Both the position numbers and the translations under genes were made by a program. From contig NZ_SRMP01000003.1 of NCBI RefSeq assembly GCF_005925325.1, forward strand, positions 65,200 to 129,199: a DNA stretch of 64,000 nucleotides. The letters are read 5' to 3'. Within the stretch, counting starts at the first letter, position 1; every line of letters starts with the position of its first letter. Under the pieces are notes generated by a model. That model was not told where the DNA came from. It made no database searches and saw only the letters and a list, made by a program, of their open reading frames with translations. The stretch comes from Pedobacter helvus. Lineage in GTDB: Bacteria > Bacteroidota > Bacteroidia > Sphingobacteriales > Sphingobacteriaceae. Shown here in pieces: positions 29,681 through 36,953 of the stretch.

Positions 29681-29740
29681 AAGAACAAAGAGTAAGGATC
29701 AACTACTAAAACGTTTGTTCTTTTCTTCCTTATCTTTTCC
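29677..29740. repeat. Imperfect inverted repeat between VWA gene and DUF3861 gene
   Basis: GAACAAAGAGTAAGGAT pairs roughly with the reverse complement of GTTCTTTTCTTCCTTATC. The whole 65-base block resembles the block at 30062-30125 in direct orientation. Confidence 0.5.
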
Positions 29741-29754
29741 AAAAAAATATACAC

Positions 29755-30048
29755 ATGAATAAGCGCACAAATACCTATAAACTTACACTCGAGGAGCTAT
29801 CTCTAGCTAGAGAAGACGATGTCAAAAATGATACTTTGCAAATCGAATTTAGTAATCATGATAATATTTTTAAAATTATTGAAGCTGTTAAAAGCAAAAA
29901 CCTTTTTCAGAGCGAGAATGAAAGCATTGAATTTGCCATTGGCTTAAAAATGTTTAGTGAAGTAATGTTAAAAAACAGAAACAATGAGCTTTTCAAAAAA
30001 TTAAGTCCTGCATTTGGCGAATTTATGAAAGCTCTTAAAAGTAAATAA
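29755..30048 (+). CDS. DUF3861 protein
   Basis: 97 residues with the family pattern from end to end: TYKLTLEEL, LQIEFSNHDNIFKIIEAVK (about 29-47), the segment FAIGLKMFSEVMLKNR and the end PAFGEFMKALK. No membrane segment or signal. The function of DUF3861 is unknown. It sits between the VWA and AAA+ genes, which usually adjoin, so it may be a cargo or adaptor of that pair; this is inference from position only. Confidence 0.8.
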   Translation: MNKRTNTYKLTLEELSLAREDDVKNDTLQIEFSNHDNIFKIIEAVKSKNLFQSENESIEFAIGLKMFSEVMLKNRNNELFKKLSPAFGEFMKALKSK

Positions 30049-30061
30049 AAAAGAATAATTA

Positions 30062-30125
30062 GATAAAAGCAAGAAATAAAGATTAGCTACTTAAATCTGT
30101 GTTCTTGCTCCTTTGTCCTTACTCC
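30062..30125. repeat. Imperfect inverted repeat before the AAA+ gene, sister of 29677-29740
   Basis: Shares GATAAAAG, CTACT-AAA and TGTTCTT..CTTCCTTnTC..TCC words in the same order with the earlier block, about two thirds identical by eye. Ends 5 bases before the ATPase start codon. Confidence 0.5.
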
Positions 30126-30130
30126 AAAAT

Positions 30131-31609
30131 ATGCAAGCAAAAACACTAGGCGAATTAAAAGCCACGTCATACCAATCTTTAAGCGTTAAAGACGAATTAA
30201 GGAAGAATTTAATCACTCAATTACAGAATAAGGAAGCAGGCTTCGAAGGTATTTTAGGCTACGATGAAACGGTAATTCCAGAGTTGCAGACTGCAATATT
30301 AGCTCGTCACAACGTACTCTTGTTAGGCTTACGTGGACAGGCGAAAACCCGTATTGCCCGCTTAATGGTGAACTTATTGGATGAGTATATCCCTTACGTT
30401 GCCGGCAGCGAAATTTTCGATGACCCGTTGAACCCGATTTCGTGGTTCGGTAGAAATGAAATTGAAACCAAAGGTGACGATACTCCTATTGCTTGGTTGC
30501 ATCGCAGCGAACGTTATACCGAAAAGCTAGCTACCCCAGATGTTACCGTAGCAGATTTAATTGGCGATGTTGACCCGATTAAGGCGGCCAACCTAAAACT
30601 GACCTACAACGACGAGCGTGTAATCCATTTTGGTTTAATTCCAAGGGCGCACCGCAGCATTTTTGTAATTAACGAATTGCCCGATTTACAGGCTCGTATC
30701 CAAGTGGCTTTGTTTAATATGCTACAGGAAAAAGATATCCAAATTAGAGGCTTCAAATTACGTTTGCCTTTGGATATTCAGTTTGTGTTCACCGCAAACC
30801 CAGAAGATTACACCAATCGCGGTAGCATTGTAACTCCGCTAAAAGACCGTATCGAAAGTCAGATTTTAACCCACTACCCTAAAACAATAGAAATTTCTAG
30901 GAAAATCACTTTTCAAGAAGCGAAACTAACCGATGAGCAACGTTTAATTGAAGCGGATGGGTTGGTGAAAGATTTGGTAGAGCAAGTAGCTTTCGAAGCT
31001 CGCAAAAGCGAATACATCGATCAAAAATCTGGGGTTTCTGCCCGTTTAACTATTTCCGCTTTTGAGAATTTGATTAGTAACGCAGAGCGAAGAATGTTGG
31101 TAAGCAAAGAAAAATCAACCTTTGTGCGTATTTCGGATTTCAGTGGAATTATTCCAGCAGTTACCGGAAAAATCGAATTGGTTTACGAAGGCGAATTAGA
31201 AGGCCCAGCTAAAGTAGCCCACACGCTTATCGGCAAAGCCATTAAGCAATTATTCTCAAGATATTTCCCAGACCCAACTAGAGCGAAAAAAAGCAAAACG
31301 GCTAATCCATATACAGAAATTACCGATTGGTTTACCGAAGGGAACACCATTGATGTGGATGACAACTTAACGTTAAACGACTACAAGAAGGAACTTCAAA
31401 AAGTAAATGGTTTAGAAGACTTAGTGAAGAAATTCCATCCTAAACTCAGTGCAAATCAAACGCTGTTGTTAATGGAGTTTGTATTGCATGGCTTGTCTGA
31501 ATATTCACAGCTAAATAAGAATTACTTAAATGGTGGCTTTGGCTTTTCTGATATGTTCGACAGCTTGTTCAATGCAGATTTAGATGAGGAAGATGAGGAT
31601 TTTAGCTAG
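30131..31609 (+). CDS. AAA+ ATPase, magnesium-chelatase ChlI/MoxR-like
   Basis: Walker A is GLRGQAKT (about residues 68-75) and Walker B reads IFVINELPDL (Asn-Glu instead of Asp-Glu, as in the MoxR/ChlI groups). The sensor-1 region is FVFTANPEDYTNRG. A C-terminal helical lid and tail extend the protein to 492 residues. The ATG at 30131 was chosen; six more codons upstream would begin with TTG. It presumably powers the VWA protein encoded 450 bases upstream. Neither protoporphyrin chelation nor any cofactor pathway is encoded here, so magnesium chelatase proper is unlikely. Confidence 0.87.
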   Translation: MQAKTLGELKATSYQSLSVKDELRKNLITQLQNKEAGFEGILGYDETVIPELQTAILARHNVLLLGLRGQAKTRIARLMVNLLDEYIPYVAGSEIFDDPLNPISWFGRNEIETKGDDTPIAWLHRSERYTEKLATPDVTVADLIGDVDPIKAANLKLTYNDERVIHFGLIPRAHRSIFVINELPDLQARIQVALFNMLQEKDIQIRGFKLRLPLDIQFVFTANPEDYTNRGSIVTPLKDRIESQILTHYPKTIEISRKITFQEAKLTDEQRLIEADGLVKDLVEQVAFEARKSEYIDQKSGVSARLTISAFENLISNAERRMLVSKEKSTFVRISDFSGIIPAVTGKIELVYEGELEGPAKVAHTLIGKAIKQLFSRYFPDPTRAKKSKTANPYTEITDWFTEGNTIDVDDNLTLNDYKKELQKVNGLEDLVKKFHPKLSANQTLLLMEFVLHGLSEYSQLNKNYLNGGFGFSDMFDSLFNADLDEEDEDFS

Positions 31610-31617
31610 CCACTAAC

Positions 31618-31718
31618 CCGTCATTTCGACTGAAGCGCAGCGAAATGGAGAAATCTAACGACTTGATAACACCTTGCTAGATTTCTCTTATGAAGAAAAA
31701 TCGCGATCGAAATGACGG
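31618..31718. repeat. REP-like composite hairpin
   Basis: Outer arms CCGTCATTTCGA (31618-31629) and TCGAAATGACGG (31707-31718) are perfect complements; inner arms AGAAATCTA (31649-31657) and TAGATTTCT (31678-31686) too. Relatives at 18829 and 22119. Confidence 0.8.
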
Positions 31719-31728
31719 AAAACCTAGA

Positions 31729-31761
31729 AGACTTGCGAAGTTTTCGAAACTTCGCAAGTCT
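31729..31761. repeat. AGAC...GTCT hairpin, sister of 4621-4653
   Basis: Perfect 12-bp stem AGACTTGCGAAG / CTTCGCAAGTCT around TTTTCGAAA. Same total length, ends and centre as the hairpin at 4621, but with compensated changes inside the stem. Confidence 0.75.
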
Positions 31762-31814
31762 GAAAACGCCATGTGAAACAAATCCCCAACTCAGCCATCT
31801 AACAATTAAATTAC

Positions 31815-31905
31815 CGTCATGCTGAACTCGTTTCAGCATCAGCTAAACAGGCCCTGACCTGTAGCGAAGCGAAAAGCTACGCAGTAAAATAAATTCAGGG
31901 TGACG
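31815..31905. repeat. Third intergenic hairpin repeat (CGTCATGCTGA...TCAGGGTGACG)
   Basis: Contains outer CGTCA/TGACG arms, CCCTGA/TTCAGGG, and two local hairpins GCTGAA-TTCAGC and GTAGC-GCTAC. With the two preceding elements it fills the 334-base gap before the metallophosphoesterase gene; no gene was seen here. Confidence 0.65.
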
Positions 31906-31943
31906 AAAATATAAAGGAAAACCTAATAAATTTTACACCCCAA

Positions 31944-33239
31944 ATGGGAAGAACAATATTTCTAACAGTACTCTGCTTCGTTGTCATTTTATTCGACATT
32001 TACTGCTATTACGCCATTTTAGCCGTTTTCAAAAAATGGAAACCCAGCACCAAACAATTCTTCAAAAAAGCTTGGTGGGTGGTAAACATCAGTTTAATTG
32101 TTGGTGTTTTTTGTGCTATTTATCTGAATCTGTTTTTAACAGCTAGAGCCATCATCTTAGTTGCATTCTTCTTACTTACAGCGAGTAAAATAGTGATGCT
32201 TCCATTTTTATTAGTGGATGATTTAAGAAGGTTGGCTATTAAAATCTTTAAAAAGTCAAAGACCAAAGACCAAAGTCGGATGTCTGACGATATAACGACC
32301 AACAATCCAACAATAGAGCAACCCAACAATAAAATAGCCGGCGAACCAATCAGTCGTTCTTCCTTTTTGGTAAAAGCAGGTTTAATTGCTGGCGCCATAC
32401 CCTTAAGTTCTCTAAGTTGGGGAATTATTTCAGGAGCTTACGATTACCAAATTAGACGGGTTAATTTGAAACTGCCAAATCTACCAAAAGCTTTTAATGG
32501 CATTACTTTAGCCCAAGTATCAGATATCCACTCGGGCAGTTTTTATAACAAAACCGCAGTAAAAGGTGGAGTAGATATGTTATTAGCAGAAAAGCCTGAT
32601 TTCGTCTTCTTTACTGGAGATTTGGTAAACAACCTTACTAGCGAGCTTAAAGATTATCAAGATATTTTCAGTAAAGTGACTGCTCCATTGGGTGTATATT
32701 CTGTGCTGGGCAACCACGATTATGGCGATTATCATTTCGGCAAAGGAACATCTCCTGCCAAGGTCAAAAATCTAAAAGACATGGTAGCTTCGCACAAAAT
32801 AATGGGTTGGGATTTATTGATGAACGAAAACCGCAGGCTAAAAGTTGATGGTGAAGAAATAGGGATTGTAGGGATAGAGAACTGGGGCATGGGCCGTTTT
32901 CCTAAATATGGGAAAATGGAACTGGCTATGCAAAACACCGAAGACTTACCAGTAAAACTATTATTATCTCACGATCCATCGCACTGGCGTGGAGAAGTTT
33001 TAGAGAAGTATAAAGACATTGACGTTGCTTTTGCTGGTCATACCCACGGCATGCAGTTTGGTGTGAGGCTAAAAGACACTCAATGGAGCCCAGTGCAATA
33101 CATTTACAAAGAATGGGCAGGCTTGTACCAAGAACAACAGCAACAGTTATATGTTAACGTGGGTTATGGCTTTTTAGGCTATCCAGGTCGTGTTGGTATG
33201 TTGCCAGAAATTACGATATTTACGTTAAGCAGAGCTTAG
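31944..33239 (+). CDS. Membrane-anchored metallophosphoesterase
   Basis: Three N-terminal hydrophobic helices (about residues 5-30, 47-65 and 69-90) precede a hydrophobic segment and the calcineurin-like phosphoesterase domain. All metal-ligand motifs are present: DIHSG (Asp near 194), GDLVN, GNHDYG (near 256), LLSHDP and GHTHG (near 365). It resembles YaeI/YkuE-type enzymes, which hydrolyse lipid-linked phosphates such as UDP-2,3-diacylglucosamine or act on cell-envelope phosphoesters. The exact substrate cannot be read from the sequence. The next gene is 86 bases away, separated by a repeat. Confidence 0.88.
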   Translation: MGRTIFLTVLCFVVILFDIYCYYAILAVFKKWKPSTKQFFKKAWWVVNISLIVGVFCAIYLNLFLTARAIILVAFFLLTASKIVMLPFLLVDDLRRLAIKIFKKSKTKDQSRMSDDITTNNPTIEQPNNKIAGEPISRSSFLVKAGLIAGAIPLSSLSWGIISGAYDYQIRRVNLKLPNLPKAFNGITLAQVSDIHSGSFYNKTAVKGGVDMLLAEKPDFVFFTGDLVNNLTSELKDYQDIFSKVTAPLGVYSVLGNHDYGDYHFGKGTSPAKVKNLKDMVASHKIMGWDLLMNENRRLKVDGEEIGIVGIENWGMGRFPKYGKMELAMQNTEDLPVKLLLSHDPSHWRGEVLEKYKDIDVAFAGHTHGMQFGVRLKDTQWSPVQYIYKEWAGLYQEQQQQLYVNVGYGFLGYPGRVGMLPEITIFTLSRA

Positions 33240-33240
33240 A

Positions 33241-33325
33241 AATTTTGAGTGAAAGAATGATAAAGTGATTAAATAAACCGATCGCAACATTCCATCATTC
33301 AAAAATTAATCATTCAATCATTTCA
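33241..33325. repeat. Self-complementary GAATGATT-rich repeat
   Basis: TGAGTGAAAGAATGATAAAGTGATT pairs roughly with the later AATCATTCAATCATTTCA. Similar word set occurs at 35165-35276. Confidence 0.45.
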
Positions 33326-34204
33326 ATGCGTAAACTAGGTACATCCATCTTAGATTTCCTGCTGTTTAGCAATTTCTTTATTGCTATTTGTGCAGTTGCT
33401 CAAGGCCTGGTCACCTATCATTTATTAAAAGCTAAACCAAGCGAACACGTACTTGCTTTTTTGTTTTTCTCTACCTTATTAATTTATAATCTAGCGGTAT
33501 TACTATCCAAACCCAAAGAACCTCAAAAATCACCTTTTAAAAGGGTAAGATGGATTTTCGCCCATCACAGACTAACGATATCCACTACATTGATTTCTGT
33601 GCTCTGTCTCATTCCTTTGGGTTTGCTGTATTTAAGTTTCGAGTCTAAGTTACTGATGGTATTTGTGGGTTTATTAGCCGTTGCTTATAATATTCCCTTT
33701 CTAACTTTAAATAACAAAAAAATAGGCTTACGTAACATCCCCGGAATTAAGTTATTTTTAATAGCATTCGTTTGGGCGAGCAGTTGTGTTTTACTCCCCA
33801 TTGTAGAATTAGAAAGTTTGCATCAGATCCAATTACCTTTAAGCGAAACCGTATTATTGGTAGCTAAAAGATTTTTATTTGTTTGTGCCATTACCGTTCC
33901 GTTTGACATTAGAGATTTATTCCAAGATAAGCTGTATGAGCTTAAAACCATACCTGTGGTACTGGGCGAAAAAAGAGCTTGGATATTTTGTCAAGCTTTA
34001 TTATTTGTTTATCTATTATTACTCGTTTTGTTTACTAAACACATCAATTTAGATGTAATTGGATTAACGTTAACCGTATTGCTTACTGGTTGGCTCATCT
34101 TTAAATCCAATATTAAAAGAAACGAATACTTTTATTTCTTTTATTTGGATGGTACAATGTTACTCCAATTTTTAGTGCTTTTAGCCATCAATCTTTTAGG
34201 TTAA
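33326..34204 (+). CDS. UbiA-like prenyltransferase-family membrane protein with a degenerate first motif
   Basis: About eight membrane helices in 292 residues, laid out as in the UbiA superfamily. The second aspartate motif is well preserved (DIRDLFQDKLYELKTIPV, about residues 196-213). At the place of the first NDxxDxxxD motif the text is YNLAVLLSKPKEP, with no Asp. A canonical prenyl transfer needs both. It may be a non-catalytic or differently acting member. Some residual similarity might also be to decaprenyl-phosphate-type members. Confidence 0.65.
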   Translation: MRKLGTSILDFLLFSNFFIAICAVAQGLVTYHLLKAKPSEHVLAFLFFSTLLIYNLAVLLSKPKEPQKSPFKRVRWIFAHHRLTISTTLISVLCLIPLGLLYLSFESKLLMVFVGLLAVAYNIPFLTLNNKKIGLRNIPGIKLFLIAFVWASSCVLLPIVELESLHQIQLPLSETVLLVAKRFLFVCAITVPFDIRDLFQDKLYELKTIPVVLGEKRAWIFCQALLFVYLLLLVLFTKHINLDVIGLTLTVLLTGWLIFKSNIKRNEYFYFFYLDGTMLLQFLVLLAINLLG

Positions 34205-34246
34205 ATACATGGCATATTCTTTGCACTTATAGAAGAAAACACTGAG

Positions 34247-34411
34247 ATGAAAAAGAAACTATTTATTCCCATGCTATGTGTTGTCGTAACATTATTTGCT
34301 TCATGTTATGCCACCGCCGGAAACAGTGGAAAAGTTCCACCGGGACAAGTGAAAAAAGCTACAGGGTCAAAATCAGCAAAACCTTACGCTCCAGGACAGA
34401 ACAAAAGCTAA
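34247..34411 (+). CDS. Small lipoprotein with KVPPGQ and KPYAPGQ motifs
   Basis: 54 residues from the ATG at 34247. The lipoprotein signal ends FASCYA (Cys20), so the mature chain is 35 residues. The remainder has KVPPGQVKKATGSKSA and KPYAPGQ. Very similar short proteins in Bacteroidota are often labelled quinol oxidase subunit 4, a label that this chain, with no helix after the signal, does not support. It is followed by a terminator. Function unknown. Confidence 0.7.
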   Translation: MKKKLFIPMLCVVVTLFASCYATAGNSGKVPPGQVKKATGSKSAKPYAPGQNKS

Positions 34412-34418
34412 AATATAA

Positions 34419-34443
34419 AAGCCCCGACTATTATTCGGGGCTT
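34419..34443. terminator. Bidirectional terminator between the small lipoprotein and the response regulator
   Basis: Stem AAGCCCCGA (34419-34427) / TCGGGGCTT (34435-34443). It sits between convergent genes; the AAAA before and TT after give short T runs on both strands. Confidence 0.8.
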
Positions 34444-34465
34444 CATACTTTCTAAGCTATTTTAA

Positions 34466-35158
34466 TTAGCTACCAACATTAAAACGGTAACCAACTCCTC
34501 TAACCGTTTGCAACAATTGTGGGTTATCAGGATTTACTTCTATTTTCTTACGTAAACGAACGATATGCATATCCAAAGTCCTGGTATTCACATCAGAGTT
34601 ATAGCCCCAAACTTCCAACATCAAATCTTCTCTGCTAATTACCTGATTAGGATTGCGCAGAAAATAAAGTAAAATCCTATTTTCTAGGATAGTCAATTCT
34701 ATTTTCTTACCATCACGGAACAAGGTGTGGATATTAGGATGATGCTCCATATTACCAAATCGATGGATTTCTGAGCGTTCTGCATTAAGTAGGAATTTTA
34801 CTTTACTTTCTAACATCGCTACCAAAACATCCATACTGAATGGTTTAGTTACATAATCAGAAGCGCCAAACTGATAGGCGTCAATTTTATCTACGTCTTG
34901 AGCTTTTGCGGTCATCATAATTACCAAGCCTTCAAAACCATTTTTACGTACTTCTTCGCAAACTTCAGAACCTTCTTTGCCTGGAAGCATCCAATCTAAC
35001 AAGACAATGTCTGGCTTTTCTGTAGTAATTGTCTGAATAGCACTGATACCATCTGCTTCTTCTAAAACTTGATAACCTTCCGTTTTTAAACGCATTGCCG
35101 CTAAAAAACGCAAGTTTTCATCATCCTCAACAACTAATATTTTGATATCTTTTGACAT
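34466..35158 (-). CDS. OmpR-family response regulator
   Basis: Receiver domain (residues about 5-120) with acidic pocket VVEDD, phospho-acceptor D55 (VLLDWMLPGKEG) and Lys in SDYVTKPF, followed by a winged-helix OmpR DNA-binding domain (about 133-230; TRTLDMHIVRLRKKIE recognition helix, ending QTVRGVGYRF). It follows the histidine kinase after a 116-base gap with a repeat, so it is the likely output of that kinase. Target promoters were not identified. Confidence 0.94.
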   Translation of the reverse strand: MSKDIKILVVEDDENLRFLAAMRLKTEGYQVLEEADGISAIQTITTEKPDIVLLDWMLPGKEGSEVCEEVRKNGFEGLVIMMTAKAQDVDKIDAYQFGASDYVTKPFSMDVLVAMLESKVKFLLNAERSEIHRFGNMEHHPNIHTLFRDGKKIELTILENRILLYFLRNPNQVISREDLMLEVWGYNSDVNTRTLDMHIVRLRKKIEVNPDNPQLLQTVRGVGYRFNVGS

Positions 35159-35164
35159 AAGCTT

Positions 35165-35276
35165 TTAAATTTTGAATGAGTGGTTAAATAATAAAATGAG
35201 TAAGTTTTAAATGAGTAAATTCTGTAATTATACCGCTAGTTTGTCATTCAATCATTTCTCATTTAGTCACTCAATC
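35165..35276. repeat. Self-complementary GAATGAGTG-rich repeat in the kinase/regulator gap
   Basis: TGAATGAGTGG, AAATGAGTAA and AAATGAGTAAA face TCATTCAATCATTTCTCATTT and TCACTCAATCATT, giving imperfect pairing across the gap. Shares words with 33241-33325. Confidence 0.45.
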
Positions 35277-36951
35277 ATTGATTAAATGGTAATACGATCT
35301 TAAATTCTGTTCCTTTATTTACAACGCTCCGAACACTGATTTCGCCTTTCATAAAATTAACAAGTTCCTTACAAAAAGCCAAACCTAAGCCTACACTTCC
35401 AGATTGGTTGTATTGGTTTTGCACTCGATAAAACTTTTTAAAGATATTATTTATTTCCGAAGCCGGAATACCAATGCCCGCATCTTTGAACCGGAGCACA
35501 ATTTTATCCTTTATTAAACGAGCCGTAATGTGCATTTGTTTTTTATCTGGCGGCGAATATTTGTAGGCATTCTCCAATAAATTATCAAATAAACTACCTA
35601 ATAAAACCGGATCAGTAGTAAAATGCGTAAAATCGGTTACTTCGTAGCTTAATTTAAAATCTGGATGTTTCAACTGATGAACATCTATCGTACTCTCGAT
35701 GAATTCAGTGATATCAACCCTGTCTTCATTTAGCTTAATGGCTTTATTCTCGATTTGCGTAAAAGCCAGCAATTTATTCATCAAACCATTCAGCTTATCC
35801 GCCTCTTCATCTAATATTTTACCGTAAAGCTTTTGTTCCCTTTCAGAGATGCTTGCCGCACTTTTAATGTTATTTCCCGCTATTTTGATTACGCTTACCG
35901 GAGTTTTAAACTCATGCGTTAAATTGGTAATGAAATCGTATTGTAACTTAAACATCTTATGGTTGATGTTCAGGTTCCTATAAATTAAAAACGCTACCAA
36001 AAGTAACAAACCATAAAACAGCAAAATTAACGCTGCAATAGGGAAAAAGTAACTGAAAATTTCCTTCTTGATAAAAGATTTAGCAGAAATAAAATACAGT
36101 TTGTATGCTGAAAATGGACCTCCCAAAGTAATTTCGCCAGTTACATATTCCGAAGATGTTTCTAAAGGATCGTAAGTTACGGGCTCTATACGTACTGATT
36201 GGTAAAGCAAAGGCCGATTATTCTTGATCTTAATTTTCATCGGATCGAGCTCAAAAGAAAGCATATCCTGCTGATAAACTGGCTCAGATGGCAACTTGGT
36301 ATTGATCATCTGCTTGTACACCTTCAGATCCTCAAATCTTGGAATGTTAAAATAATCTATTCGATTAGGCTTGATATTCGAAAAATTACTGAACAGATCT
36401 TCCTGAGTAGGAACTCTAGTCGTATCCAGTTTATGTACAAAAGTGTAAAGTTTCAATGCCAACTCATTGAAATTCTCCAATGTTGTGTTGCTAGGTGTCG
36501 AGTTGGCACCAAAAATCTTCACCGAGTCGTCTGGTATGTAGGTACCAAACTGATACACACTTTTCATACCCGCAGAAAAGTTGCCTACGTTTAAGCCATT
36601 TTCTTCATATCTGGCGTTGCGTACCTCGGCATCAAAGAAAACCACCCTTTTTACGAAAGGATATTTTAACAAGATGGTATCTACAAATTTAGCTGCCGTG
36701 GTTGAGTCCAGATAACCGTTATAGTAAGATATCTCGGGTATCTTGTTAAGAAAAAAATCATTGTATGGTTTAATGCTTTCCTCTAAAACATTGGTTTTCG
36801 CAGATATAAAATCGCCTTCTATCTTCTTTTTACTGAAATTAAATGCTAAGAAGAGGGAAAGGATAAACAGTGCAGAAATTAAACCGATGAAAGTAACGAT
36901 TAAGGAAAAATTCTTACGATAGCCACTTTCTTTAATAGATTCTTTTGGCAT
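35275..36951 (-). CDS. Sensor histidine kinase
   Basis: Membrane helix at about residues 17-38, a periplasmic sensor region of about 250 residues without a named domain, a second helix at about 298-322, then HisKA with the phospho-acceptor in THEFKTP (near residue 348) and a HATPase domain (N box LLENAYKYSPP, G1 DAGIGIP, G2 GSVGLGLAFCKEL). All core catalytic motifs are intact. It begins 3 bases after the end of the S9-peptidase-like lipoprotein gene and is followed by the response regulator, so the three form a likely sensing module. Confidence 0.93.
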   Translation of the reverse strand: MPKESIKESGYRKNFSLIVTFIGLISALFILSLFLAFNFSKKKIEGDFISAKTNVLEESIKPYNDFFLNKIPEISYYNGYLDSTTAAKFVDTILLKYPFVKRVVFFDAEVRNARYEENGLNVGNFSAGMKSVYQFGTYIPDDSVKIFGANSTPSNTTLENFNELALKLYTFVHKLDTTRVPTQEDLFSNFSNIKPNRIDYFNIPRFEDLKVYKQMINTKLPSEPVYQQDMLSFELDPMKIKIKNNRPLLYQSVRIEPVTYDPLETSSEYVTGEITLGGPFSAYKLYFISAKSFIKKEIFSYFFPIAALILLFYGLLLLVAFLIYRNLNINHKMFKLQYDFITNLTHEFKTPVSVIKIAGNNIKSAASISEREQKLYGKILDEEADKLNGLMNKLLAFTQIENKAIKLNEDRVDITEFIESTIDVHQLKHPDFKLSYEVTDFTHFTTDPVLLGSLFDNLLENAYKYSPPDKKQMHITARLIKDKIVLRFKDAGIGIPASEINNIFKKFYRVQNQYNQSGSVGLGLAFCKELVNFMKGEISVRSVVNKGTEFKIVLPFNQ

Positions 36952-36953
36952 GA

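Noticed and set aside
28589..31609. The VWA/AAA+ pair as magnesium or cobalt chelatase
   Set aside because: No tetrapyrrole chelatase large subunit and no cobalamin or chlorophyll genes are present nearby; the pair fits the MoxR-type group better.
31621..31839. Open frame on the minus strand between the AAA+ and metallophosphoesterase genes
   Set aside because: Almost all of it is composed of the REP-like hairpin elements; no homology or start context.
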